Positions 24,138 to 32,406 of a stretch of 64,000 nt of DNA are shown here, piece after piece. Each line of letters begins with the position of its first letter. Within the stretch, counting starts at the first letter, position 1. The DNA is taken from the NCBI GenBank assembly GCA_036741355.1, contig DAINSK010000008.1:30023-94022 (forward strand), given 5' to 3'. The translations under genes were made by a program, and so were the position numbers. Below the pieces are notes generated by a model. That model did not search any database. It was not told where the DNA came from and was given only the letters and a program-made list of their open reading frames with translations. This stretch comes from JBBRGK01 sp036741355. GTDB lineage: Bacteria; Chloroflexota; Dehalococcoidia; CAUJGQ01.

Positions 24138-24206
24138 ACCGCCGGGTTCCGCTCAGGTTGGCATTACTACCAGCAACCGCGCAGCAAACAACGGGTATCC
24201 CGCGCT

Positions 24207-24245
24207 AATGGAACAGGCTCGCCATCTCGGCGGGCCTGTTCCATT
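24207..24245 (+). terminator. Long palindromic hairpin, possible terminator
   Basis: AATGGAACAGGC (24207-24218) pairs perfectly with GCCTGTTCCATT (24234-24245), with a further CGCC/GGCG pairing inside. It lies 70 bp after the ABM-type gene. No T-run follows, so it may terminate weakly or bind a protein. Confidence 0.45.
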
Positions 24246-24349
24246 GCCGCGATCCGGCGCGGCGTCCCGTAAGTCTCGTGGTAGCATGGTTCCCGCTACG
24301 ACGGCGGTCCCGGCCGCAGCCTGACGTCTCCCAACGTGGATCGAAGACC

Positions 24350-25375
24350 ATGCAATTTGGACTGCTGTATGACTTTCGGAATCCGTCTCGGTGGCGGGTA
24401 TCGAACGAGCGGCTATACGCGCAGACGATCGAGCAGATGGTGTACGCCGAGCAGCTTGGCTTTGATTCCGTCTGGATCTCGGAGCATCACTTCGTGGACG
24501 ACGGCTACTGTCCATCGTTGTTGACCATGGCTGCCCACGTGGCAGCGCGCACGAGCCGTGTTCGAATCGGCACGTCCGTGCTGCTCCTGCCGTTCCACGA
24601 TCCGCTGAGGGTGGCAGAAGACGCCAACACGGTGGACATCCTGTCAGGTGGACGGCTGGACCTGGGCATTGGGCTCGGATATCGCGCCGAGGAGTTCGAG
24701 GCGTTCGGCTTCCCGCGCCGTCAGCGTCCCGCGCGTTTCGAAGAGAACCTCGCCATCCTGCGCAACGCCCTCGCCGGTGAGCCGTTCACCCATGCGGGGC
24801 GCTATCATCGCATCGAACGCCCGATCACCGTTACCCCACCGGGAATCCAGCAGCCGGCGGTACCGATCTGGTGCGCGGCATCGAGCCTTCCCGCGGCGCA
24901 GCGGGCGGCGCGAGAAAAGCTGCACCTGACGATCCGCGGTAGCCGCGACGTGTACGACGCCTGGGCAGACGGGCTGCACGTCCAGGGCGAGGATGTGGCG
25001 CAGTACCAGTGCGTCACGCGCCGTTCGTTTTATGTAACCGACGATCCCGAGCGGGCCTGGCGCGATCTCGGCCCGCACGTCCGCTACCAGACCGAGGCGT
25101 ATGACGAGTGGGGTGCGGCGGGTCTGCAGGCCACCACGGACGCTCAAGCCGAACTCGAGCGACGCGCGAGGCAGACCTGGATGATCGGTAACGCGGAAGA
25201 GGTCGAGGCGATGATCCGCGCCTACCACGAGCGGTTGCCGTTCACCCAATTACTCAGCTTCGGCGTCCCGCCGGGGTTGGAGCCGGAGATGATGAACCCG
25301 GCGCTGGAGCGGTTCGCCCGCGAGGTGATGCCACGGCTTCGCCAGAGCGACGAGCAACCGGTCACCGCCCGGTGA
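24350..25375 (+). CDS. LLM-class flavin-dependent oxidoreductase
   Basis: A 341-aa bacterial luciferase-like monooxygenase starting MQFGLLYDFRNPSRW. Family blocks: FDSVWISEHHFVDDGYCPSL, RIGTSVLLLPFHDPLRVAED, ILSGGRLDLGIGLGYR and the C-terminal QLLSFGVPPGLEPEMM. These proteins form TIM barrels using FMN or F420; the cofactor and substrate cannot be read here. The ATG at 24350 fits the family start, and upstream codons are ignored. Its last 14 bases overlap the 3' end of the convergent enoyl-CoA hydratase gene. Confidence 0.9.
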   Translation: MQFGLLYDFRNPSRWRVSNERLYAQTIEQMVYAEQLGFDSVWISEHHFVDDGYCPSLLTMAAHVAARTSRVRIGTSVLLLPFHDPLRVAEDANTVDILSGGRLDLGIGLGYRAEEFEAFGFPRRQRPARFEENLAILRNALAGEPFTHAGRYHRIERPITVTPPGIQQPAVPIWCAASSLPAAQRAAREKLHLTIRGSRDVYDAWADGLHVQGEDVAQYQCVTRRSFYVTDDPERAWRDLGPHVRYQTEAYDEWGAAGLQATTDAQAELERRARQTWMIGNAEEVEAMIRAYHERLPFTQLLSFGVPPGLEPEMMNPALERFAREVMPRLRQSDEQPVTAR

Positions 25376-26174
25376 ATCGCGGCGGCCTCTTTTCCCGAAA
25401 AGCGGCCAATCCCTCCTGCAAATCTTCCAGCTCGCGCCCCTGCACCACCGCAGAGCCCTGGTGCCAATAGGCGCCGTCGGGATCTTTGTCCCAACCGGAA
25501 TAGACCGCATTTTTGGTCAGACTGATCGCCGCGGTCGGCCCGGAGGCCAGCCGGCGTGCAAGCTCGTCCACGGCGTCGTCGAGCTCACTTGCATCGACTA
25601 CCCTGGTGGCGAGGCCGAGACGCAGCGCCTCGGCGGCGTCCAGCGGTTCGCCGAGCAGCGTCATCTCCATCGCGACGCCGACGCCGACGTACTGCTGCAG
25701 GAGGTTCGTGCCGGTGGCCAGACCGCGCTGGATGAACGGCGTCGCCATGCGCGCGTCACGGGCCATGACCCGGAAATCGGCCGCCAGCGCCAGGTTGAAG
25801 CCGGCGCCGTATGCAAAGCCTTGGATACGGGCGACGATCGGCTGGGGCAATTTCCGCATCAGGCGAACGGTGCTGGTCCAACGGCCCGGCCCGGCGACGT
25901 AGTGCTTGATCGGGCCGGCCCGTCGCTGCGACACCGCCTCATCAGGAGCTCGTTCCCGCCCAAGCTCGTCGCCCGCGCAAAACGCCCGCCCGGCGCCCGC
26001 AAGCACGATCGCGCGGATGGTCGGATCATTCTCACAGCGCGCGAACACGTCGTAGAGTTGCAATCCCAACTCATGGTTGATGGCGTTGAGCTTCTCGGGC
26101 CGGTTCAGCGTTATACGCGCTACCGCTCCGGCCTGCTCGAACATGAGGATCTGACCATCGGTGGGTGCGTTCAT
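25362..26174 (-). CDS. Enoyl-CoA hydratase/isomerase family protein
   Basis: A 270-aa crotonase-fold protein. ITLNRPEKLNAINHEL and GRAFCAGDELGRERAP form the first oxyanion-hole block; IQGFAYGAGFNLALAADFRV is the second. The catalytic Glu positions of classic hydratases are not both obvious: FIQRGLATGTNLLQ stands where GIxPGxGGTQ is usual. This may therefore be an isomerase, hydrolase or other crotonase-family enzyme. The C-terminus has the helical trimerisation tail ending GLAAFREKRPPRFTGR. It is convergent with the LLM gene. Confidence 0.88.
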   Translation of the reverse strand: MNAPTDGQILMFEQAGAVARITLNRPEKLNAINHELGLQLYDVFARCENDPTIRAIVLAGAGRAFCAGDELGRERAPDEAVSQRRAGPIKHYVAGPGRWTSTVRLMRKLPQPIVARIQGFAYGAGFNLALAADFRVMARDARMATPFIQRGLATGTNLLQQYVGVGVAMEMTLLGEPLDAAEALRLGLATRVVDASELDDAVDELARRLASGPTAAISLTKNAVYSGWDKDPDGAYWHQGSAVVQGRELEDLQEGLAAFREKRPPRFTGR

Positions 26175-26310
26175 ACGATAGGCTCCAGTCGTTGATGAAG
26201 ACTAACGCGTCAATAGTAAATCCTTGCGGCGGCGACGTGGCCGGGTGCACCCGTGCTCCGTGGCAACAGTACGCTCTGAGCATGTAGCATGGGACGGCCC
26301 CGGAGGAGTT

Positions 26311-27420
26311 ATGCGCCGTACGGTTACGATGGTCCTTTCCTCGATTTTGGTCTGCACCGTTCTTGGCGGAGGCAGCCGTTCCGGAGCCGCCGCAGCCAGC
26401 CACGGAGAACCGCGCCGCGTTCGCGTGATTATTTCAACCGATATCGCAACTGGCCTTCAGGGCGGGTGGCGCGGCGGAATCAACGATATCGACGACGGGC
26501 TGGCCGTCGCGATGGCGCTGTCCGACCCTGCCCTGGACGTCCGGGGCATCGTGCCGACGTTCGGTAACAACGACCTGGGGCCGGAGATGGTGGTCGCCGA
26601 GCGTCTCGTCCACGACCTTTTAGGCTCCTCGGTGCCCATTTATCCCGGCGCCGCCGTTCCGCTGTCCGACCCACAGGTCGCCTGGTTCGACGGCACCGCG
26701 GTCACCGAGTCGTGCGTGAACGACGGCGTCCGCTTCATGGCGTCGGAGTTGCGGCGCGGTCCCGTCACCGTGCTGGCGCTCGGCCCGCTGACCGATGTCG
26801 CCTGCCTGGTGCAGAATTTCCCGCGTGAGGCGAACAATATTGCCGAAGTCGTATCGATCATGAGGCGAGCGCCCGGGCAGAGCTTCGCCATCGGTCCGAT
26901 TTCGGGTCTCACCGACTTCAATCTGGCCAGGGATCCGCGGGCTGCGCAGATTGTGTTGGAAGAGTCGGCCGTGCCGTTGACGTTTCTCACCTTTGCGCTG
27001 ACCAGCAGCGCCTTCGTCCCGAGCAGCGCCATCGAAGCCCTCCGCGGTAACCCATCGCCGTTGGCGCGCTTCGTGGTCGACAGCGCCGATCCGTGGGTCG
27101 CGTTCTGGCAGAAGACCTTCCGAGAGGACGGGTTCCACCCTTGGGACCAGAATGCGGTCTATTATCCCGCCCACCGCGACACGTTTTTGTGCGTGCAGGC
27201 ACAGCCCCAGTTCGTGCGCTGTCCGAGCGACCCGTATCACAGCGACGCCGACAACCCCTGCGCCGGTCACGGACCGGGACAGCCGACGAGCCTGGACAGG
27301 GAATCCGCGCAGCTCTGGTTGACAGCGGATACAGGTGGCCGGGCGACCATGTGCAGCGCCTACGCGAGCGATACTGCAAGGCAAGCCTTTCTCAACGCTA
27401 CCGTCGCCTTCCTGGATTGA
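26311..27420 (+). CDS. Exported nucleoside hydrolase-family (IU_nuc_hydro) protein
   Basis: A 369-aa protein with a signal peptide (MRRTVTMVLSSILVCTVLGG). The nucleoside-hydrolase fold starts VIISTDIATG, and INDIDDGLAVAMAL carries the Asp cluster that binds calcium in this family, with an insertion between the first Asp and the DD pair. Later blocks include GIVPTFGNNDLGPEM, VTVLALGPLTDVACL and ISGLTDFNLARDPRAAQIVL. The late part with CxGHGPGQP and the C-terminal Asp region completes the fold. Export suggests scavenging of extracellular nucleosides. GGAGGAGTT stands before the ATG. Confidence 0.85.
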   Translation: MRRTVTMVLSSILVCTVLGGGSRSGAAAASHGEPRRVRVIISTDIATGLQGGWRGGINDIDDGLAVAMALSDPALDVRGIVPTFGNNDLGPEMVVAERLVHDLLGSSVPIYPGAAVPLSDPQVAWFDGTAVTESCVNDGVRFMASELRRGPVTVLALGPLTDVACLVQNFPREANNIAEVVSIMRRAPGQSFAIGPISGLTDFNLARDPRAAQIVLEESAVPLTFLTFALTSSAFVPSSAIEALRGNPSPLARFVVDSADPWVAFWQKTFREDGFHPWDQNAVYYPAHRDTFLCVQAQPQFVRCPSDPYHSDADNPCAGHGPGQPTSLDRESAQLWLTADTGGRATMCSAYASDTARQAFLNATVAFLD

Positions 27421-27450
27421 TAGAGAGACGACACCATCACCGGCTTCCGG

Positions 27451-28227
27451 CTACTCTCCGGTCTGGGGCACGAGCACATACGAGGCGATGGTGGCCTTGC
27501 CGAGGTCTGAATACGGGAACTCGAAGTCGTCACCCTGGTGCGGTGAAAACGCGTTTTCTTGGAAGACGGCCTGGCCGGCCCGCACGACCTTGCCGGCCGA
27601 GTCATAGAACGTGGCGACCAATTCCGGCGAATTGATCGTGGATCCGGTCGTGTTGGTGAGCTTTCCCGCGAGCGAGTAACCGCCTTTTGTCGTCGTGGTG
27701 ACCTTTTCGCCGCTGACCACCAGTCCTTGCACCGGCTGTTGATCGGTCGGTTCACCCTCGGCAGTGAGATCGTATGACCCGACCTTCGCCTTGAGCTTCT
27801 TACCATCGCCAAAGACGAAGTAGAACGGCGTCCGTTCGCCTGCCGGTGTCATATTGCGCATACCGGTCGTCTCGGTCGTAGACTGCGCCACTGGTTTCTT
27901 GTTCGAATCGAACAGGGTCACGTGGATCGTGATCTCGCCGGCCGCCGTACTGGTATTGTTTCGGACCTCACCGTAGATCTCGTACGAGTCATTGGTGGCC
28001 AGGTTATCGGTGGAGCTGAGCACCTCAAACGACGGCGCACCGGGCGCCGGAGATGAGCTGACGTCCACAGACGAGGACGACCCGTTTTGCGCCGTGGCGA
28101 CACTTGCCTGCGAACCCTGCGCCGTCGCGTTTGATGGCGGAGCTTTCGAGGCTGCGCTCTTTCCCCCGCCACAGGCCGCTGCCAGGCCCAGAACCGTAAC
28201 GATAGCCGCCAACGCCACAGCGCGCAT
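27451..28227 (-). CDS. Lipoprotein with FxLYD-type beta-sandwich domains
   Basis: A 258-aa lipoprotein (MRAVALAAIVTVLGLAAACG). A Ser/Ala-rich linker is followed by two related beta-sandwich repeats. Repeat one has YEIYGEVRNNTSTAAGEITIH and VTLFDSNKKPVAQSTTET; repeat two has YSLAGKLTNTTGSTINSPEL and ATFYDSAGKVVRAGQAVF. GxVxNxT...VxxTFYDSxGKVV is the FxLYD pattern. Role unknown; probably a surface-binding lipoprotein. AGGGGAGGG precedes the ATG. It is convergent with the nucleoside hydrolase gene. Confidence 0.85.
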   Translation of the reverse strand: MRAVALAAIVTVLGLAAACGGGKSAASKAPPSNATAQGSQASVATAQNGSSSSVDVSSSPAPGAPSFEVLSSTDNLATNDSYEIYGEVRNNTSTAAGEITIHVTLFDSNKKPVAQSTTETTGMRNMTPAGERTPFYFVFGDGKKLKAKVGSYDLTAEGEPTDQQPVQGLVVSGEKVTTTTKGGYSLAGKLTNTTGSTINSPELVATFYDSAGKVVRAGQAVFQENAFSPHQGDDFEFPYSDLGKATIASYVLVPQTGE

Positions 28228-28675
28228 CGCGACCCTCCCCTGCCAGGCTGAACGCGTGAAACTTTTTGCTTACCAGACCAGTATTCAACAACTTTCGGCG
28301 GTTTCCGAGAACACAAACGGTAAAGCCGTGAAAGCCGATGGTGAAGGGAACTGGACTCTGACGATTCAATAGCTGGGACGCCGTCAAACCCGTCGATGCT
28401 GTGAACGTTCGACGGGTTTGACCGTCGCCGGCGTCACAACTATCCTGAACGAGTCCTGCGCGCTACCGCAGGCACACCTATTGAGGCAGACATGATCGGC
28501 GTCTTCAGGTCGTATTTCCAGCTTCACATCATCGCCAGAGCCTCAGCCGCGCACGAGCCTGGCGGCAGTCTGCCCATTTTCACCTCCTAGTCCGCTCCAG
28601 GTCCGAACCCGCAGACCGCGCAGGCCATCGCCAGCGGTGGTCTTTCCGTACGTGGAGCGGCCGAAGGGGGCTCAC
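28228..28675. other. Non-coding space between divergent genes
   Basis: 448 bp between the FxLYD lipoprotein (minus strand) and the MFS exporter (plus strand). Apart from the inverted repeat at 28383-28422 I see no gene, RNA or clear promoter. Short frames here have no family resemblance. Confidence 0.6.
28383..28422. repeat. Perfect 14-bp inverted repeat
   Basis: GTCAAACCCGTCGA (28383-28396) and TCGACGGGTTTGAC (28409-28422) enclose a 12-nt loop. It is in the divergent space upstream of the MFS gene and has no T-run. It could be a transcription-factor operator or an RNA hairpin. Confidence 0.7.
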
Positions 28676-29935
28676 TTGGACGGCGCACAACATACTGACC
28701 TGGGCGTGGCCGCCACAACACCGCCGGCCTCGCTGTGGCGCAACCGCGATTACCTCGTCTTGTGGTGCGGACAGGGCGTCTCGAATATCGGCTCACAGGC
28801 CTCCGCGTTGGCGTTGCCGCTGTTGATGCTCGCGCTCACGGGTTCGCCCGCGCAGGCGGGGGTTCTCGGCGGTCTGCGCGGACTTGCATATGTGCTTTTT
28901 GGACTTCCCGCTGGGGCGCTTGCGGACCGCTGGAATCGGAAACGCGTGCTGGTCGTTTGCGACCTGGGGCGCGCGATCGCAATGGCGAGCATCCCGATTG
29001 CGATAGTCGCCGGTCACCTGTCGGCGCCGCAGCTTTACCTCGTCAGCTTTGTCGAAGGCACGTTGTTCATTCTCTTTGGACTCGCCGAGACGGCCTGTGT
29101 CACGCGCGTGGTGCCGGCGGCGCAACTGCCGGCCGCAATTGCCCAAAACCAGGCGAGCGATGCGACGTCGACTCTCGTTGGACCGCTGATCGCCGGCACA
29201 CTCTATAGCATCAGCCGAGCGCTTCCGTTTGTGGCCGATGCGGTTTCCTACACGTTTTCGGTAGTGTCGATCCTGTTTATCCGTACACGGCTACAAGCGA
29301 ACCGGACCAGGTCGGAGCGCCGGCTAAGAACGGAGATAGGCGAAGGCGTGCGCTGGATCTGGCGACGCCCGGTGTTACGGCTGCTGATATCGCTCAACGG
29401 TGGAATCAACATCATTTTCGGCGGCTGGACGTTGGTGCTCATTCAGCTTGCGCAGCGCCAGGGAGCAAACGCGGCGACGATCGGGTTGATTTTCGCCGGC
29501 GGCGGGGCCGGCACCGTTCTCGGCGCCGTGCTCGCCCCGGTATTTCAGCGCCGGTTTACCGTGAACCAGATTGTGATTGGTGTGGCGTGGCTGTTCGCGA
29601 TCACCTGGCCGCCCCCTGCGCTCGCGCCGAACGCGCTCACACTCGGCATCGTCAACGCCGTCGGCTTCTTTTTCGTCCCGATCACCAGCGGCACGCAACT
29701 CAGTTACCGGCTGTTGCTGGTACCCGACGCACTGCAGGGCCGCGTAAACAGCGTTTTCCGGTTGACCGGATTCGGCGGCGGCGCGTTGGGATTTCTGATA
29801 ACGGGGCTGCTGCTTCAGTGGTACGGCCCCGTCGCAGCGGTTTGGATCACGTTTGTGCCGGCGGTCGCGCTTGCCCTCGCGCCGACGTTGAACCGGTCCC
29901 TGCGTGGAGTCGGCAAGATCTCGACCGTGGCGTGA
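28676..29935 (+). CDS. MFS transporter (MFS_3-type exporter)
   Basis: A ~419-aa major-facilitator protein with 12 predicted helices. RNRDYLVLWCGQGVSNIGSQ is the N-terminal signature of this exporter branch, ALADRWNRKRVLVVCDLGRA is the loop 2-3 motif and QASDATSTLVGPLIAGTLY is another conserved block. Likely a drug or siderophore exporter; the substrate is unknown. A TTG start at 28676 is preferred for its AAGGGGG site 5-6 bp upstream; a GTG at 28637 is possible. Confidence 0.85.
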   Translation: MDGAQHTDLGVAATTPPASLWRNRDYLVLWCGQGVSNIGSQASALALPLLMLALTGSPAQAGVLGGLRGLAYVLFGLPAGALADRWNRKRVLVVCDLGRAIAMASIPIAIVAGHLSAPQLYLVSFVEGTLFILFGLAETACVTRVVPAAQLPAAIAQNQASDATSTLVGPLIAGTLYSISRALPFVADAVSYTFSVVSILFIRTRLQANRTRSERRLRTEIGEGVRWIWRRPVLRLLISLNGGINIIFGGWTLVLIQLAQRQGANAATIGLIFAGGGAGTVLGAVLAPVFQRRFTVNQIVIGVAWLFAITWPPPALAPNALTLGIVNAVGFFFVPITSGTQLSYRLLLVPDALQGRVNSVFRLTGFGGGALGFLITGLLLQWYGPVAAVWITFVPAVALALAPTLNRSLRGVGKISTVA

Positions 29936-29992
29936 AGCTCAAGGTGGATATAAATGCGATACTGAATCGCCAGCCAATCTTGAAGTGTGCCT

Positions 29993-30616
29993 ATGCGAGC
30001 CGGTCCCCGACACCAAGATGAACTAGCCCCGGTCGCAGGACCGGCGATAGTTCGGCGGCAGTTTCTCGCGTTCGCCGCTGCCGGCGTCGCGGCGCTCGCG
30101 GCTTCGTGCAGCGGCGAGACCAGAAAGCAGCCGGCCCAGCCGGTGGCGCCCTCCGGCGGATCTGCCGCGGCAGGAACCCCCACTGCTGCTCCGAGCCCGG
30201 AGGTACAGCGCTTCCTGGCGCTGGCCGCTCTGCTTACCGGGGTACCCCAGCAACAGCTGGACTCCGCCGCCGGTCAGCGATACCTAACTGCACTTCAGAC
30301 GCCTCCAGTTGGGGGGATGCCCGTCGATCAACTCGAACAGGCGGCCGGCGTCTCCGGATCGGTGGCGCCAGCGTTCGCCGACCTCACAAGCAAGGGTGTC
30401 CTCGCTACGACCCCCGCCAAGACGACGGCCCAGGCAGTCGCGGAGCTGTGGTACAGCGGACAGGTGCCCGCCCTTTCCGGCAGCGGCAGCCCCGGCAGCG
30501 CCACTTCCGTGGTTGCCTACGCCAACGCGCTTGGATGGAAGGCGCTGACGTTTGCCGGCGCGCCCGGCACCTGCGGCGGCCCGTTCGGTTTCTGGAGCGC
30601 GCGGCCGTCAGCATGA
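29993..30616 (+). CDS. Tat-exported small subunit of a GMC-type sugar dehydrogenase
   Basis: A ~207-aa protein with a twin-arginine signal (VRRQFLAFAAAGVAALAASC, where the Cys may also be lipidated). The mature part resembles the hitch-hiker gamma subunit of FAD-dependent glucose/sorbitol/gluconate dehydrogenases. It has a helical middle (FLALAALLTGVPQQQLDSAAG) and the typical end AELWYSGQVP...GWKALTFAGAPGTCGGPFGFWS. These subunits carry the cofactor-loaded large subunit through the Tat pathway. The GMC oxidoreductase follows 52 bp downstream, which supports the pairing. Confidence 0.8.
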   Translation: MRAGPRHQDELAPVAGPAIVRRQFLAFAAAGVAALAASCSGETRKQPAQPVAPSGGSAAAGTPTAAPSPEVQRFLALAALLTGVPQQQLDSAAGQRYLTALQTPPVGGMPVDQLEQAAGVSGSVAPAFADLTSKGVLATTPAKTTAQAVAELWYSGQVPALSGSGSPGSATSVVAYANALGWKALTFAGAPGTCGGPFGFWSARPSA

Positions 30617-30668
30617 CGCCTCCCCGTTTTCAGACCTTAGATCAGCGAATCTAAACGAGGGACTACCA

Positions 30669-32300
30669 GTGGCGAACCAGTATCAGGCGGACGTCGTGAT
30701 CGTGGGCGCGGGACTTGCCGGCGGGCTTGCCGCATATGTGCTGGCCGGGGCCGGCGCCAAAGTTCTCGTGCTGGAATCGGGTCCAACGCGCGATCGCAGC
30801 CAGGCGCTTCAGACCTTCACGCAAACGCCGAATGATCTAAAGGGTTTGCCGGAAGCGCCGTATCCGGAGGTCCCGTACGCGCCAAAGCCATCGACGATAG
30901 ACCAGCAGCGCTATCTCATTCAGCAGGGGCCGGACATGTTCCGGAGCACCTACGAGCGCCAGGTCGGCGGCACAACCTGGCACTGGCTCGGCTCGTCGTT
31001 TCGCCTCGTTCCCAACGACTTCAACGTGCGGGCGAGTTACGGGGTCGGCATGGACTGGCCGCTGTCGTACAGCGACCTGGAAAAGTGGTACGGCACGGCG
31101 GAGAATGAGTTGGGGGTTTCCGGCGATGACAGCGAAGACCTCGGAGTCAAACGCAGCAGCCCGTATCCAATGCCGCCGATCCCGAAGAGTTTTCTCGACC
31201 AGCAGGTCGCGGCGGCGGCGAAGGGGCTCGCATTGGTCGTCTCGACCACGCCCGCGGCCCGAGCATCGCAGATCTACGACGGCCGGCCGCCCTGCTGCGG
31301 CAACCACCTGTGTATTCCCATCTGCCCAATCCAGGCGAAATACGACGCGACGGTCCACACCGCCAAGGCGCAGAAGAAGGGCGCTCAGATCCTCGACCAG
31401 GCGATCGCGTATGGCGTAGACGTAGATTCGAGCGGCAAGGTGAGCGGCATCCGCTTCAAGCGCCCCGACGGCACGCAGGCGACAGCTACCGGCAAGGTCT
31501 ACGTCATCGCCGCGCACGCGATCGAGACGCCGAAGCTGCTGCTTATGTCACGCAGCGCCGCGCTGCCCAACGGCGTCGCGAACTCGAGCGGCCAGGTGGG
31601 GCGAAACCTGATGGACCACCCGACGCTGTTGAGCTACGCGCTCAGCAGACAGCCTGTGTACCCTTACCGCGGCCCGCTCTCGACGTCGGGAATCGAGAAC
31701 CTCCGGGATGGGGAGTTCAGGAAGTCGCGCGGAGCGTTTCGCATCGAGATCGGCAACGATGGCTGGTCGTGGCCTGTCGGAAGTATGACCCAGATCGCCG
31801 CCGACCTGATCGCAAAGCAAGGGGTGCTGGGACCGCAGCTCGTGCAGATGCTCAACGACCAGGCATCGCGCCACATTCGCATGGCGAGCCTGGTCGAGCA
31901 ACTCGGGGATCCGAATAACCGTGTCTCGGTGGCGTTCGACCAGGTGGACGCGATCGGTATCCCGCGGCCGGTGATTCAGTACAAGGTGAGCCAGTACACC
32001 CTGGACGGGATGGCTGCCGCGCGTGAGACACACCAGCAGCTCTACCAGGCGATGGGCGCAACCCAGGTGCAGTTCGTCGATGGCTACCAGGGAGCCGGAC
32101 ACATCATGGGCACCTACCGCATGGGAGCGGACGCGAAGAGCTCGGTCGTCGACGCCAACCAGCGCTCGCATGACCACCAGAACCTGTATTTGCTGGGCAG
32201 CGGCGTTTTCCCCAGCTCGGGTTGCTCTAACCCGTCGCTCACGATCGCGGCGCTGGCGCTGCGCGCGGCCAATACGATTAAGGCGGACCTGCACAAGTAG
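30669..32300 (+). CDS. GMC oxidoreductase (FAD dehydrogenase with 3Fe-4S motif)
   Basis: A 543-aa catalytic subunit. It has the N-terminal FAD-binding Rossmann motif VVIVGAGLAGGLAAYVLAGAG, GGTTWHWLGSSFRL and the C-terminal GMC block HIMGTYRMGAD...LYLLGSGVFPSSGCSNPSLT. The cysteine group PPCCGNHLCIPICP near residues 206-219 matches the 3Fe-4S cluster motif of FAD-glucose, sorbitol and fructose dehydrogenase large subunits. It probably oxidises a sugar or alcohol outside the membrane. The GTG at 30669 has GAGGGA before it. No cytochrome c subunit gene is adjacent, although most members of this family have one. Confidence 0.9.
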   Translation: MANQYQADVVIVGAGLAGGLAAYVLAGAGAKVLVLESGPTRDRSQALQTFTQTPNDLKGLPEAPYPEVPYAPKPSTIDQQRYLIQQGPDMFRSTYERQVGGTTWHWLGSSFRLVPNDFNVRASYGVGMDWPLSYSDLEKWYGTAENELGVSGDDSEDLGVKRSSPYPMPPIPKSFLDQQVAAAAKGLALVVSTTPAARASQIYDGRPPCCGNHLCIPICPIQAKYDATVHTAKAQKKGAQILDQAIAYGVDVDSSGKVSGIRFKRPDGTQATATGKVYVIAAHAIETPKLLLMSRSAALPNGVANSSGQVGRNLMDHPTLLSYALSRQPVYPYRGPLSTSGIENLRDGEFRKSRGAFRIEIGNDGWSWPVGSMTQIAADLIAKQGVLGPQLVQMLNDQASRHIRMASLVEQLGDPNNRVSVAFDQVDAIGIPRPVIQYKVSQYTLDGMAAARETHQQLYQAMGATQVQFVDGYQGAGHIMGTYRMGADAKSSVVDANQRSHDHQNLYLLGSGVFPSSGCSNPSLTIAALALRAANTIKADLHK

Positions 32301-32406
32301 GACCGGCGGAGTATCGCACTAACGCCTCCTGTGGGGGACGCTTGTCCAGCAGGGGACGGCTTCTATGTCGGTTCTGGGGCGTCCGCACGGTGCTGTCGCG
32401 GCCATC

